DNA of 64,000 bases. It comes from UBA6170 sp942491385 (GTDB lineage: Bacteria; Chloroflexota; Anaerolineae; Anaerolineales; Anaerolineaceae). The translations under genes were made by a program, and so were the position numbers. Below are positions 45,495 through 53,905 of this stretch, piece by piece. The DNA is taken from contig CALOAF010000002.1 of the NCBI GenBank assembly GCA_942491385.1, forward strand, positions 62,001 to 126,000, read 5' to 3'. The notes beneath the pieces were generated by a model, which saw nothing but the letters and a program-made list of their open reading frames with translations, was not told the origin of the DNA and did not search any database. Each line of letters starts with the position of its first letter. Within the stretch, counting starts at the first letter, position 1.

Positions 45495-46851
45495 TTTAGG
45501 CGTGAAAGAAGTGATGGTAAATACATTCGGTATTGATCTCGTAGAAGCGGAACGGGAAGGTCGTTTGATTATGCTGTACCATACCATTGCTATGGCAGTG
45601 ATCGCCATCGAGACATACATGATCACCGATTTGGTACCCATGAAGAAAGATCTCAGAGTACGAATCAACAGCACCATTACATTCGGTTACCTTGCAGCCA
45701 TTTTCGGAGGTCTTCCATTTGCATATTGGGGAACAAGCTGGATTCTTCATGGGGTTTACATATCTGGACTGGCTCTGATATTTTTCGCTGGCTGCCTCCT
45801 GGCATACGCTTTGTGGCCTTGGCGGAAGGAATATAAGGTTATCAATAAGCAATACGCTCATACAAAGGGCGGCTATAGTCTTGAGAGAATTGCTTTTTTC
45901 TCGGTTTCAATCGTGACATTAGCGTCCGCACTTTTCGGAGCAGTTCCAGGTTCATTCTATGGCAATGGATTTTACACCTTTCTGGCAGAAAATGTGGTTC
46001 GTGAGCCCTTTAAAACATCTTTACAAAAATCCATCATTGGACATCTCCATATCATGTTAGCGTTGATTGCAATCGCATGCACATTGATTATTTGTCGTTA
46101 TATGGATTTCAAAGGAATTCTGCACAAAATTTCAATGCCATTAATGATCGTCGGATCCATTGTTTTATCATTCGGCACCTGGTTAGTGGTGCCCTTTGAA
46201 GGCGTTGCACACGCTGTCATTTATGGTGGTTCTACCATTGCCATGGTAGGCGCACTGCTATTAGTTATTTTTTCCTGGGACAAGCTAATAAAAACAGGCC
46301 TGGCAGAAAAAGGTTTGAAAAAAGGAAACTTCTTCCAGGCAGTAGCTGCTCTTACGAGGGATCCTTTAAAATTTGGTGTTACCTGGCAAATGGTGTTCAT
46401 GAATTTTACTGTCAGTTTTCTTGGAATTTTCGTGGCAGTTAAACTTGACGATATTTTTCGAAACTGGTCTTTTATGGAAGAAAAACTCATTCTCACCGGT
46501 CACTGGCACATTCTTGCGACGCTTACAGCCACAATTTTACTGATGTACTATGCAGATTTTGCCGGTCTAAAAGGGAAGGCACGTCAATGGTTTGGGTGGT
46601 CATTGATCATATTCTCAGATCTTGCCTTTGCTGCAGTAACAGTCTACGAGATAAAACCCATGTTCGTAGAAGAGGGATATCGGCAACCAATCATTAATGT
46701 AACCAACCTTTTAGGAGATATTGGGCTGGTGGTTGTCCTTATCGCTTTGGCATCTCTAATGGTATGGCGCTTAATTGATTTGTTCAAAAAGAATGGCAGG
46801 TGGTCTCAAGAAGTCCATGAAAAATTAGAATCTTACGTGGAGGAAAAATAA
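45487..46851 (+). CDS. 11-helix membrane protein with three internal repeats and HxH motifs (heme-copper-oxidase-like architecture)
   Basis: 454 residues, about 11 helices. Three repeat units start with matching helices: YHTIAMAVIAIETYMI (His32), GHLHIMLALIAIACTLI (His186, His188) and GHWHILATLTATI (His339, His341), spaced by about 155 residues. His88 and His242 match too, in LHGVYISG and AHAVIYGG. The last helix set lacks that His. The layout resembles the pseudo-threefold 12-helix fold of subunit I in oxidases and NO reductases, with ligands at helices II, VI and X. The double His of helix VII is absent, so a CuB or FeB site is not shown. Neighbours include heme O synthase. Relationship is inference; nothing closer recognised. 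Confidence 0.6.
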   Translation: MADLGVKEVMVNTFGIDLVEAEREGRLIMLYHTIAMAVIAIETYMITDLVPMKKDLRVRINSTITFGYLAAIFGGLPFAYWGTSWILHGVYISGLALIFFAGCLLAYALWPWRKEYKVINKQYAHTKGGYSLERIAFFSVSIVTLASALFGAVPGSFYGNGFYTFLAENVVREPFKTSLQKSIIGHLHIMLALIAIACTLIICRYMDFKGILHKISMPLMIVGSIVLSFGTWLVVPFEGVAHAVIYGGSTIAMVGALLLVIFSWDKLIKTGLAEKGLKKGNFFQAVAALTRDPLKFGVTWQMVFMNFTVSFLGIFVAVKLDDIFRNWSFMEEKLILTGHWHILATLTATILLMYYADFAGLKGKARQWFGWSLIIFSDLAFAAVTVYEIKPMFVEEGYRQPIINVTNLLGDIGLVVVLIALASLMVWRLIDLFKKNGRWSQEVHEKLESYVEEK

Positions 46852-47747
46852 TGAAAAAACGAATGATGATTCTGATTTTGTTTATGTTAGTCCTGACCGC
46901 TTGTAAACCGGTCGATGTGAACGAACCCGCCCCAATTTTTGATACCGGCATTGACCCTGCATCCTGGGTTAGCATACCAGCAGGAGAATTTTTATCTGGA
47001 CAATTTAATTTCGAGACTAACATCGATTATGACTACGAAATCATGGTAACAAATGTAACCAACCAACAATATGCAGAGTATTTAAATGCTGCGCTTAATG
47101 ATGGCTACATTAAGATTTCGAACAATGAAGTTGTTGGATATTATCCTGGGGATGAGTTTAATTCCGGACGACACGAAGCAGAAATAAAGCCAGGAGATTA
47201 TATCCACATGCCGTTGGGAAATCCTCTACTGCGTTTAGATTATGATGGAAATAAATTCACTGCCCAACCTACCTGGGCAAATCATCCCATGACGATGGTT
47301 TCCTGGTATGGTGCAAAAGCTTATTGTGAATACTATGGTGGACGGCTTCCGAATGAGCTTGAATGGGAAAAAGCTGCCCGAGGAACGGAAGATGATCGTC
47401 CTTTCCCCTGGGGTTTCGAGATTGAACGAAATAACGCGAACCTTGTCAATAGCCTTGATCCTTTCGAGAATATGAGCACAGTAGGTTCACGAACCACACC
47501 GGTAGGTTTCTACAATGGAAAAACCTATGACGATTACGTAACGATAAATTCTTCCAGCCCTTACGGAGTCTATGATATGGCAGGTAATGTTTGGGAATGG
47601 ACATCTAATGTGTATGAAGAACAACATTACCGCTATTTACGAGGCGGCAGTAAGGACGTTTATGAGAATTATTTACGAATTTGGGTTAGAAATAGTTCAA
47701 TACCTGAATATGTCAGCCCAAGTTTTGGTTTCAGATGTGTAAAATAG
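46851..47747 (+). CDS. SUMF1/FGE-like lipoprotein
   Basis: 298 residues; lipobox LTAC with Cys18 makes it membrane-anchored outside. The SUMF1 fold is clear: SIPAGEFLSG, VTNVTNQQYAEYLNA, MVSWYGAKAYCEYYGGRLPNELEWEKAAR, PWGFE, YDMAGNVWEWTSN and YLRGGS. The two catalytic cysteines of formylglycine-generating enzyme near RGGS are missing, so it is not an FGE. Exported SUMF1 proteins such as NirV accompany nitrogen-oxide reductases, and its position after the HxH membrane protein suggests a similar accessory role. The function is unknown. Confidence 0.7.
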   Translation: MKKRMMILILFMLVLTACKPVDVNEPAPIFDTGIDPASWVSIPAGEFLSGQFNFETNIDYDYEIMVTNVTNQQYAEYLNAALNDGYIKISNNEVVGYYPGDEFNSGRHEAEIKPGDYIHMPLGNPLLRLDYDGNKFTAQPTWANHPMTMVSWYGAKAYCEYYGGRLPNELEWEKAARGTEDDRPFPWGFEIERNNANLVNSLDPFENMSTVGSRTTPVGFYNGKTYDDYVTINSSSPYGVYDMAGNVWEWTSNVYEEQHYRYLRGGSKDVYENYLRIWVRNSSIPEYVSPSFGFRCVK

Positions 47748-47776
47748 AGTAATGCAGTCATTTCAAAGGATTTGAA

Positions 47777-48634
47777 TTGAGAATCATAAAAGAAAAAATC
47801 TCCCTCTACTGGAAGTTGATCAAGAGCCTGCAAACCGGATTGCTTTTAGCAACCGGTTTGGCAGGGTTCATGAGCTGCAAATGTCCAATTTTTAATATCC
47901 CTATATTATTGGGAATTTCAGCCAGTTTATTCCTGTCAATTAGCGGGAGTACTATCCTCAATATGTGGTTCGACCGTGATATTGATGCAAAGATGAAAAG
48001 AACCTGTTATCGCCCATTAGCAGCAGGTGAAATCTCACCGAAGGAAGTTCTAACCCTGGGTTTATTTCTTTCCATAATTGGTGTAGCCTGGGCACTCCTC
48101 ATTGATCCTTTATATGGGTTGATTGTTTTTGCAGGTATTTTCTTCGATGTCATTGTTTATACAATTTGGCTCAAAAGACGAACCTGTTGGTCGATCATAT
48201 GGGGTGGTTTGGCAGGCGGAATGCCAATTTTAGCAGGCAGAACGCTTGGTATGGGGCACGTTGATTGGGTTGGTATCGCTTTAGCGCTAGGGATCCTCTT
48301 CTGGATTCCTACCCATATCATGACATTTTCAATGCGATACCATGAGGATTACCAGATTGCTGGTATTCCGACTTTCCCCAGCAGATATGGGTTTAACATT
48401 ACGCGCATCATGATTTCTGTCTCCAGCATTTTTGCTGCGATAATGATGGGGCTTTCATCCCTTGGGATTGGGATGACGATTGGTTACTTCAGAGTATTAA
48501 TTATCTTGTCAGCAGGATTGATAACACTGGCATTGGTCAGCCTGATCAAGCCATCCGAAAAACTGAATTTTGGGTTATTTAAATACGCTTCATTGTATAT
48601 GCTAAGTGCAATGGTGCTGATGGCATTGATATAA
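47777..48634 (+). CDS. ctaB: UbiA-family prenyltransferase, heme O synthase-like
   Basis: 285 residues, about nine helices, starting at TTG with AAAGGA six bases upstream; no ATG fits. The first Asp motif NMWFDRDIDAKMKRTCYRPLAAGEI and the second part YHEDYQIAGIPTFP match protoheme IX farnesyltransferase, which adds the farnesyl tail to heme B to give heme O. It follows the SUMF1 lipoprotein by 29 bases. Its presence supports a heme-O-type oxidase or reductase in this locus. Another UbiA-type substrate is possible but the motif pair is specific. Confidence 0.78.
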   Translation: MRIIKEKISLYWKLIKSLQTGLLLATGLAGFMSCKCPIFNIPILLGISASLFLSISGSTILNMWFDRDIDAKMKRTCYRPLAAGEISPKEVLTLGLFLSIIGVAWALLIDPLYGLIVFAGIFFDVIVYTIWLKRRTCWSIIWGGLAGGMPILAGRTLGMGHVDWVGIALALGILFWIPTHIMTFSMRYHEDYQIAGIPTFPSRYGFNITRIMISVSSIFAAIMMGLSSLGIGMTIGYFRVLIILSAGLITLALVSLIKPSEKLNFGLFKYASLYMLSAMVLMALI

Positions 48635-48670
48635 ATTAACTTAAGATCATTATATTTAAGGAGGAAACCA

Positions 48671-49375
48671 ATGAATAACAGTAAGTGGTGGGGAAAGACT
48701 TTAAGAGTGACTGGTATTATTTTGATGGGTATTACGGCTGCATTCACACTCATGGCTGGAATTGGTACAACCTGTGTTGCCGTGGCAGCCAAAAATTTTG
48801 GTCCGAAAATGGCTACAATCGCCCCATATAGTTGGTTGTACATTCTATTTGTACTCATCACAACTGCAATCGGTGTTTACATGGTAAAAGCTTTAATCTC
48901 CCTCATCAAGAAAAAACCAAAAGGATACCGCGATACAATCATTTCTTTGATATTGGGAATCGTTATCGGCATCATCCACATGCTGGCATCCCGTTCACTG
49001 AGAGGAAGTTCAATGCCGACTGATGGTGTGGTATACGTAACCGTGCTTACTTTGATTGTCTTTGCTATCTTTAAAATACCAGGTGTCTGGAAAGAGTTGA
49101 ACTTGGATAGTTCGAACTCAGATGATATCAACCATATCGCAGCCGCTTTTACCCTTCAGATATGTGGTCTGGCAGTATTAACGGCACCAATTTGGGGTGC
49201 AACCACCCACACTTTCGTTTCCGGCGGAGAAAATTGGGCCAATGCCTGGCCGGTACAAATGAATTTAGTCGGCTCATTTTTATTTATATCTGGCATTTTA
49301 TCCTTGCTTTATCCAAAACTTAAACAACTCATGGTTTCTGGTCAGAAAAATATCGAACAGATTCATATCGATTGA
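48671..49375 (+). CDS. Polytopic membrane protein of the oxidase-like locus
   Basis: 234 residues after AAGGAGG, five or six helices. Histidines are found in IIHMLASRS, INHIAAAF and ATTHTFVSGGENWANAW. No family assigned. It is the last gene of the locus, 36 bases after ctaB, and a terminator follows. Confidence 0.6.
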   Translation: MNNSKWWGKTLRVTGIILMGITAAFTLMAGIGTTCVAVAAKNFGPKMATIAPYSWLYILFVLITTAIGVYMVKALISLIKKKPKGYRDTIISLILGIVIGIIHMLASRSLRGSSMPTDGVVYVTVLTLIVFAIFKIPGVWKELNLDSSNSDDINHIAAAFTLQICGLAVLTAPIWGATTHTFVSGGENWANAWPVQMNLVGSFLFISGILSLLYPKLKQLMVSGQKNIEQIHID

Positions 49376-49400
49376 TTTATCCATTCCTAAACAATATTTA

Positions 49401-49440
49401 AAGAATCCCTCTTTCCATTTGGTAGAGGGCATTCTTATTT
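49401..49440 (+). terminator. Intrinsic-type terminator
   Basis: AAGAATcCCTCT and AGAGGGcATTCTT form an interrupted stem around a short loop, with TATTT after it. It separates the oxidase-like locus from glnS. Confidence 0.55.
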
Positions 49441-49539
49441 ATCTAGCTTCAGACCTTGAAAACTATAAAATTTCTCAGGTTGCGCCAATACTCAAAGGCG
49501 ATTAGAATTTATAGCAATACAATTTCCTGGAGTTAAGCA

Positions 49540-51216
49540 ATGCCTGAAATATATGAGAACTCAAATTTCATCAAGGAAGCGATTGAAGAGGACCTGAAGG
49601 CAGGTCGATTTCCTTCAGTTCATACTCGATTTCCACCCGAACCAAACGGTTATCTGCATATCGGACATGCGAAAGCCCTTTGCATTGATTTCGGAATGGC
49701 CCAGGCTTTCGGCGGCAAAACCAATCTGCGCTACGATGATACCAACCCTGTTAAAGAAGACATTGAGTATGTTGATGCCATCAAGGAAGATATCCACTGG
49801 TTAGGGTTTGATTGGGGTGACCGGGAATTTTATGCATCAGATTATTTCGAACAATTGTATCAATGGGCAAAACAGTTGATTCTTCAAAACGATGCATATG
49901 TGGATGATTTAACAGCAGACGAGATTCGTGAACACCGCGGAACACTCACTGAACCTGGCATAAATAGCCCGTATCGGGATCGTTCCGTGGAAGAAAACTT
50001 GGATCTTTTCGAACGGATGAAAACTGGCGAATTTCCGGATGGTGCCCGTGTTTTGAGAGCAAAGATCGATATGGCATCCGGAAATATCAATATGCGTGAT
50101 CCTGTCATGTATCGCATTCTGCATGCTAGCCACCATCGTACAGGGGACAAATGGTGCATCTATCCGATGTACGATTTTGCTCACGGCCAATCCGATTCAA
50201 TTGAAGGTATCACCCACTCTTTATGCGATCTGGCATACGAAGCTCACAGACCTTTATATGACTGGTTTGTGGAAAAACTAGGAATTTTCCACCCTCGTCA
50301 AATCGAATTCTCACGACTCAACATTTCTTACACCATCCTGTCGAAACGGTTCCTCAAAATGATGGTCGACCAAAAATTGGTCAATGGTTGGGACGATCCA
50401 CGTATGCCTACCTTATGCGGAATGCGTAGAAGAGGTTTCACATCAGAAGCAATTCGCGATTTTATCGATAAGGTTGGGGTAGCGAAAAATGAGAGTGTTG
50501 TTGATATCTCGTTGTTAGAACATTGCGTTCGGGATAACCTCAATCTTACAACAAATCGAGTCATGGCAGTTTTGAACCCCTTGAAATTAGTGATTGATAA
50601 TTATCCCGAAGATCAGGTCGAATATTTGGAGGCGATCAATAATCCTGCAGATGAAAGCGCAGGTGTACGTAGCGTTCCTATATCTAAGGTTCTTTACATT
50701 GAAAAAGATGATTTTATGGAAAACCCGATCAGGAAATTTTTCCGCCTATCACCAGGCAATGAAGTTCGTTTGCGCTATGGGTATTATGTGAAATGTACTC
50801 ATGTCGTTAAAGACGAAAATGATGAGATTATGGAAGTCCATTGCACTTACGATCCAGAAACGAGGGGTGGGTATTCACCGGATGGTAGAAAAGTGAAAGG
50901 AACAATCCACTGGGTCTCAGCACAACATGCTCTGGACGCTGAAGTCAGGCTGTATGATCGTCTGTTTAACACGCATGATCCGGATAACGCCGAAGAAGGT
51001 AAAACTTTCCTGGATAATCTAAACCCAGATTCTCTGACGATTTTAACTGGTTGTAAAGTTGAACCCTCACTCACTCAATCAATTCCAGGAGATCGTTTTC
51101 AGTTCGAAAGACAAGGTTATTTTTGCACGGATCTCGATTCAGCTAATGATGCCCTGGTTTTTAATCGGTCTGTCAGCTTAAGAGATAGTTGGGCGAGGAT
51201 CAATCAATCTGTGTGA
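49540..51216 (+). CDS. glnS: Glutaminyl-tRNA synthetase
   Basis: 558 residues, class I. HIGH motif at His40-Ile-Gly-His43 (GYLHIGHAKAL), the acceptor-arm motif RFPPEPNG, and a KMSKS-class loop ILSKRFLKMM near 266. The C-terminal beta-barrel anticodon-binding domains are present, ending in FERQGYF. It charges tRNA-Gln directly. GlnRS is not universal in bacteria, where Glu-tRNA amidation is the common route, so its presence is informative. Confidence 0.95.
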   Translation: MPEIYENSNFIKEAIEEDLKAGRFPSVHTRFPPEPNGYLHIGHAKALCIDFGMAQAFGGKTNLRYDDTNPVKEDIEYVDAIKEDIHWLGFDWGDREFYASDYFEQLYQWAKQLILQNDAYVDDLTADEIREHRGTLTEPGINSPYRDRSVEENLDLFERMKTGEFPDGARVLRAKIDMASGNINMRDPVMYRILHASHHRTGDKWCIYPMYDFAHGQSDSIEGITHSLCDLAYEAHRPLYDWFVEKLGIFHPRQIEFSRLNISYTILSKRFLKMMVDQKLVNGWDDPRMPTLCGMRRRGFTSEAIRDFIDKVGVAKNESVVDISLLEHCVRDNLNLTTNRVMAVLNPLKLVIDNYPEDQVEYLEAINNPADESAGVRSVPISKVLYIEKDDFMENPIRKFFRLSPGNEVRLRYGYYVKCTHVVKDENDEIMEVHCTYDPETRGGYSPDGRKVKGTIHWVSAQHALDAEVRLYDRLFNTHDPDNAEEGKTFLDNLNPDSLTILTGCKVEPSLTQSIPGDRFQFERQGYFCTDLDSANDALVFNRSVSLRDSWARINQSV

Positions 51217-51382
51217 GTTCTTTTCATTCTTCTTACTGGGTTTTTCCAATGAATTTTGTTTTTATTAATACAGGAAAAAGTGTGAAGAGAAATCAAGTTA
51301 ATTACGATTTTAAGATGTAAGAAAATTGAGTTTGCGAAACTGTTGTTTATAAATTGTGTTCTTAATTCATATATGGAGTTTT

Positions 51383-52234
51383 ATGTCAAAAATTGCAATT
51401 ATCACTGATACAGATTCAAGTTTACCAAATGAAATTGCCGACCAATATAGTATTATCCAGGTGCCCATAACGATTCACTTTGGAGAATCTACTTATACAA
51501 CGGGACTTGATATTAATGATGCCATATTATTTGAAATCATCGACCAAACAAATAAGTTGCCAACAACTTCAGCTCCTCCGCCGGCTGCATTTGAAGTGGC
51601 TTTCCAGAATGCCTTTGCAAGTGGCTATGAAGCCATTATATGTATTTGTGTCTCCAGTAAAGTAAGTGCAACCTTTCAAGCCGCTCTAACAGCTTCGGAA
51701 CAATTTCCCGACAAAGATATTTCGGTAGTTGATTCATCCCAATTGTCATTGGCACAAGGCATTCTTGTCATACATGCAGCGAAAGCGGCTATCAATGGTA
51801 TCGGTAAGGATCAAATTCTAGCTGAAATTGAAACCATGAAAACAAACCTGCATGTCTTTGCCGCCTTACCTACCTTAAAATATCTCGCTATGAGTGGTAG
51901 AGTTGGTAAAATCGCAGCCGGACTGGCTGACACACTGAATATTAAACCGATTTTGTCCGTACAGGATGGCAAATTGGATTTATTAGAAAAAATTCGCACA
52001 ATGAAAAAAGCTCAAAGGCGCTTAATTGAGCTTGCCAGAACTTCTGTGGCAGACAAAAATGTCCTCCAGGTTGGCTTTATTCACGTAAACAATCTCACTG
52101 GTGCAAAAAATCTTCATAATGATTTATGTGAGACTCTTAAGTACCAGCCCGATCCGATATTTGCAGAATTCACACCCGGATTATCCGTTCATGCAGGTGC
52201 GGGCGTCATTGGATTTGTAATTTTAACAGAATAA
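51383..52234 (+). CDS. DegV-family fatty-acid-binding protein
   Basis: 283 residues from ATG 51383, where GGAG lies upstream; nine more in-frame codons precede it. The N-terminal IAIITDTDSSLP and the TTSAPPPAAFE loop (about 63-74), then a C-terminal part with KYLAMSGRVGKI, are the DegV pattern. Members bind fatty acids and can feed phospholipid synthesis through FakA, which is not seen here. Convergent with coaX. Confidence 0.9.
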   Translation: MSKIAIITDTDSSLPNEIADQYSIIQVPITIHFGESTYTTGLDINDAILFEIIDQTNKLPTTSAPPPAAFEVAFQNAFASGYEAIICICVSSKVSATFQAALTASEQFPDKDISVVDSSQLSLAQGILVIHAAKAAINGIGKDQILAEIETMKTNLHVFAALPTLKYLAMSGRVGKIAAGLADTLNIKPILSVQDGKLDLLEKIRTMKKAQRRLIELARTSVADKNVLQVGFIHVNNLTGAKNLHNDLCETLKYQPDPIFAEFTPGLSVHAGAGVIGFVILTE

Positions 52235-52251
52235 AGTTTCTTTTAACGTCC

Positions 52252-53022
52252 TTATTTCCGTAGACTGAGCTCTAACATTTCTTTTAAGCCTAATAAAGCC
52301 AGGTTAGGCTGGATAATATCAATAACATCACATTCAGGAGCAATTAAAGCTGCCATTCCACCAGTGGCGATCACTTTCGGATCTCCTTCGAGCTCTTTTT
52401 TCATTCGATAGACGATCTCCTTTACCAAACCCACAAATCCAAAGATGATGCCAGCACGCATAGATTGGATGGTGTTTTTCCCGATTGCCACCTGGGGATG
52501 AGTCAAAGCAACCTGTGGAAGTGCAGATGCCGCTCGAAAGAGGGATTCTGAACTGGATACCACACCAGGTGCAATCGTTACGCCTTCCAAATCACCTGAT
52601 GTAGATACTGCAACAAAGGAAGTCGCTGTACCAAACCCAACAACGATAACAGGTTTCCCATATAATTTTCTGGCTGCCAATGCATTCATAATTAAATCGT
52701 GACCCACTTCCGATGGATAGTCAGTGTTAATCTTCATACCAATATTGATTTGAGGTCCATAAATAGTCGGAGATAACAGGAAATATTTTTCCGCCATTTC
52801 AATGAATTCCTGGGTTAGGCTGGGAACAACAGACGAGATCGCACATCCGCTAATTTCATGGATGGACAATCCTCTAGTTTCAAATAAATCCCCAATCAGA
52901 ACACCATATTCATCTGCAAGATTTGTGCGATCAGTTGAAATTCTCCACCTTTGCACCATTTCATCATTCTTGAAAAGACCTAATTTAATATTCGTGTTCC
53001 CGATATCAATACAAAGTAACAT
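52252..53022 (-). CDS. coaX: Type III pantothenate kinase
   Basis: 256 residues. Phosphorylates pantothenate, the first step of CoA synthesis. ASKHA-type motifs: DIGNTNIKLGLF at the N terminus, GHDLIMNALAA, and VVGFGTATSFVAVS, followed by GGMAALI. Overlaps nothing; a 46-base gap separates it from the Fpg-like gene upstream, likely the same operon. Confidence 0.93.
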   Translation of the reverse strand: MLLCIDIGNTNIKLGLFKNDEMVQRWRISTDRTNLADEYGVLIGDLFETRGLSIHEISGCAISSVVPSLTQEFIEMAEKYFLLSPTIYGPQINIGMKINTDYPSEVGHDLIMNALAARKLYGKPVIVVGFGTATSFVAVSTSGDLEGVTIAPGVVSSSESLFRAASALPQVALTHPQVAIGKNTIQSMRAGIIFGFVGLVKEIVYRMKKELEGDPKVIATGGMAALIAPECDVIDIIQPNLALLGLKEMLELSLRK

Positions 53023-53068
53023 GTCAACTCCTAAAAAAATGGGGTTTTCTCATTTTTCGGTAATCCAA

Positions 53069-53893
53069 CTACAAAACCTGGCACCCAGAACAATAATAAA
53101 TACTTCCTCCTAAATACGATTCCTTAATGATTTCTGAACCACATCTCTGACAGGGATTATGCAGGGTGTTTTTACTAAGTAAAGTTGAATATCCTCCTGG
53201 AAGCCCATAGATATCCTTTTCTGTGTTCCTTCCCCCAAGTTCTGACATTCTCATAATGGTCCGTTTTATGGCGTCAAATAATCGATCTTTGTCATTTTCA
53301 TTCAAAGAATTTATTTTCTTCTTAGGATGAATACCAGCATTGAACAAAATATCCTGAAGAATGCCGTTACCCAATCCAGGAATTCTTTGATTTGTAGCTA
53401 AAAACGATTTTAATGATAGTCTCTCATCCTTGGGAGAAAAGAGCCCTAAAAAATAATCCAGAGTGAATAACTCAGTCAATGGAGAAGGCTTCTCTTTAGC
53501 TGCCAGATAGTATTGGTTATCATTTTTTCCTTTTTGTGTACATAATAAGCCCCCATACATTGAAATGGTAGCACTTAAAGTTGTTTCGTCATCGAATTTT
53601 AAAAATAATTGATGCTTGGCAGGCGGTGGATCATTTTTTAAACGAAAATTCAGATTTATGCCATCACTGAACACCAAGGCCACATCTCCTGCAATTAATT
53701 CAACCTGTCCGCCAAATGAATTCGCCCCCTCCACTTCTTTTTGCACCAGGTAATTTCTATACTGTGAGGGGTCGGAAGAATACCACGCAAATTTATGTGG
53801 ATTCTGACCAGCAACTACCTCAATAATTTTCTTCCCCGTGAGTTCTGAAGATAATTGTTTCGATAAAACCAATGCCTCAGGTAATTCTATCAC
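53069..53893 (-). CDS. Fpg/Nei-family DNA glycosylase homologue lacking the N-terminal proline
   Basis: 274 residues. The H2TH region has IPGLGNGILQDILFNAGIHP and the C terminus a zinc finger CQRCG...YCSGCQ, so the fold is secure. However the protein starts MIELPEALVL where active Fpg/Nei enzymes start MPELPE: the catalytic Pro2 is Ile, while the glutamates remain. Either a different nucleophile is used or the protein binds DNA without lyase activity. Similar MIELPEA starts are known in an uncharacterised Fpg subfamily. The role in base-excision repair is therefore uncertain. In the coaX-pgm cluster. Confidence 0.8.
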   Translation of the reverse strand: MIELPEALVLSKQLSSELTGKKIIEVVAGQNPHKFAWYSSDPSQYRNYLVQKEVEGANSFGGQVELIAGDVALVFSDGINLNFRLKNDPPPAKHQLFLKFDDETTLSATISMYGGLLCTQKGKNDNQYYLAAKEKPSPLTELFTLDYFLGLFSPKDERLSLKSFLATNQRIPGLGNGILQDILFNAGIHPKKKINSLNENDKDRLFDAIKRTIMRMSELGGRNTEKDIYGLPGGYSTLLSKNTLHNPCQRCGSEIIKESYLGGSIYYCSGCQVL

Positions 53894-53905
53894 CTCAACC
53901 TCCTC

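Noticed and set aside
45487..46851. Firm call as cytochrome c oxidase or NO reductase subunit I
   Set aside because: No helix VII double His and no typical subunit II; only architecture and HxH motifs agree.
46851..47747. Formylglycine-generating enzyme
   Set aside because: The catalytic cysteines near RGGS are absent.
49376..49539. T-box or glnS leader riboswitch
   Set aside because: Only an interrupted terminator stem is present; no specifier loop or T-box core sequence.
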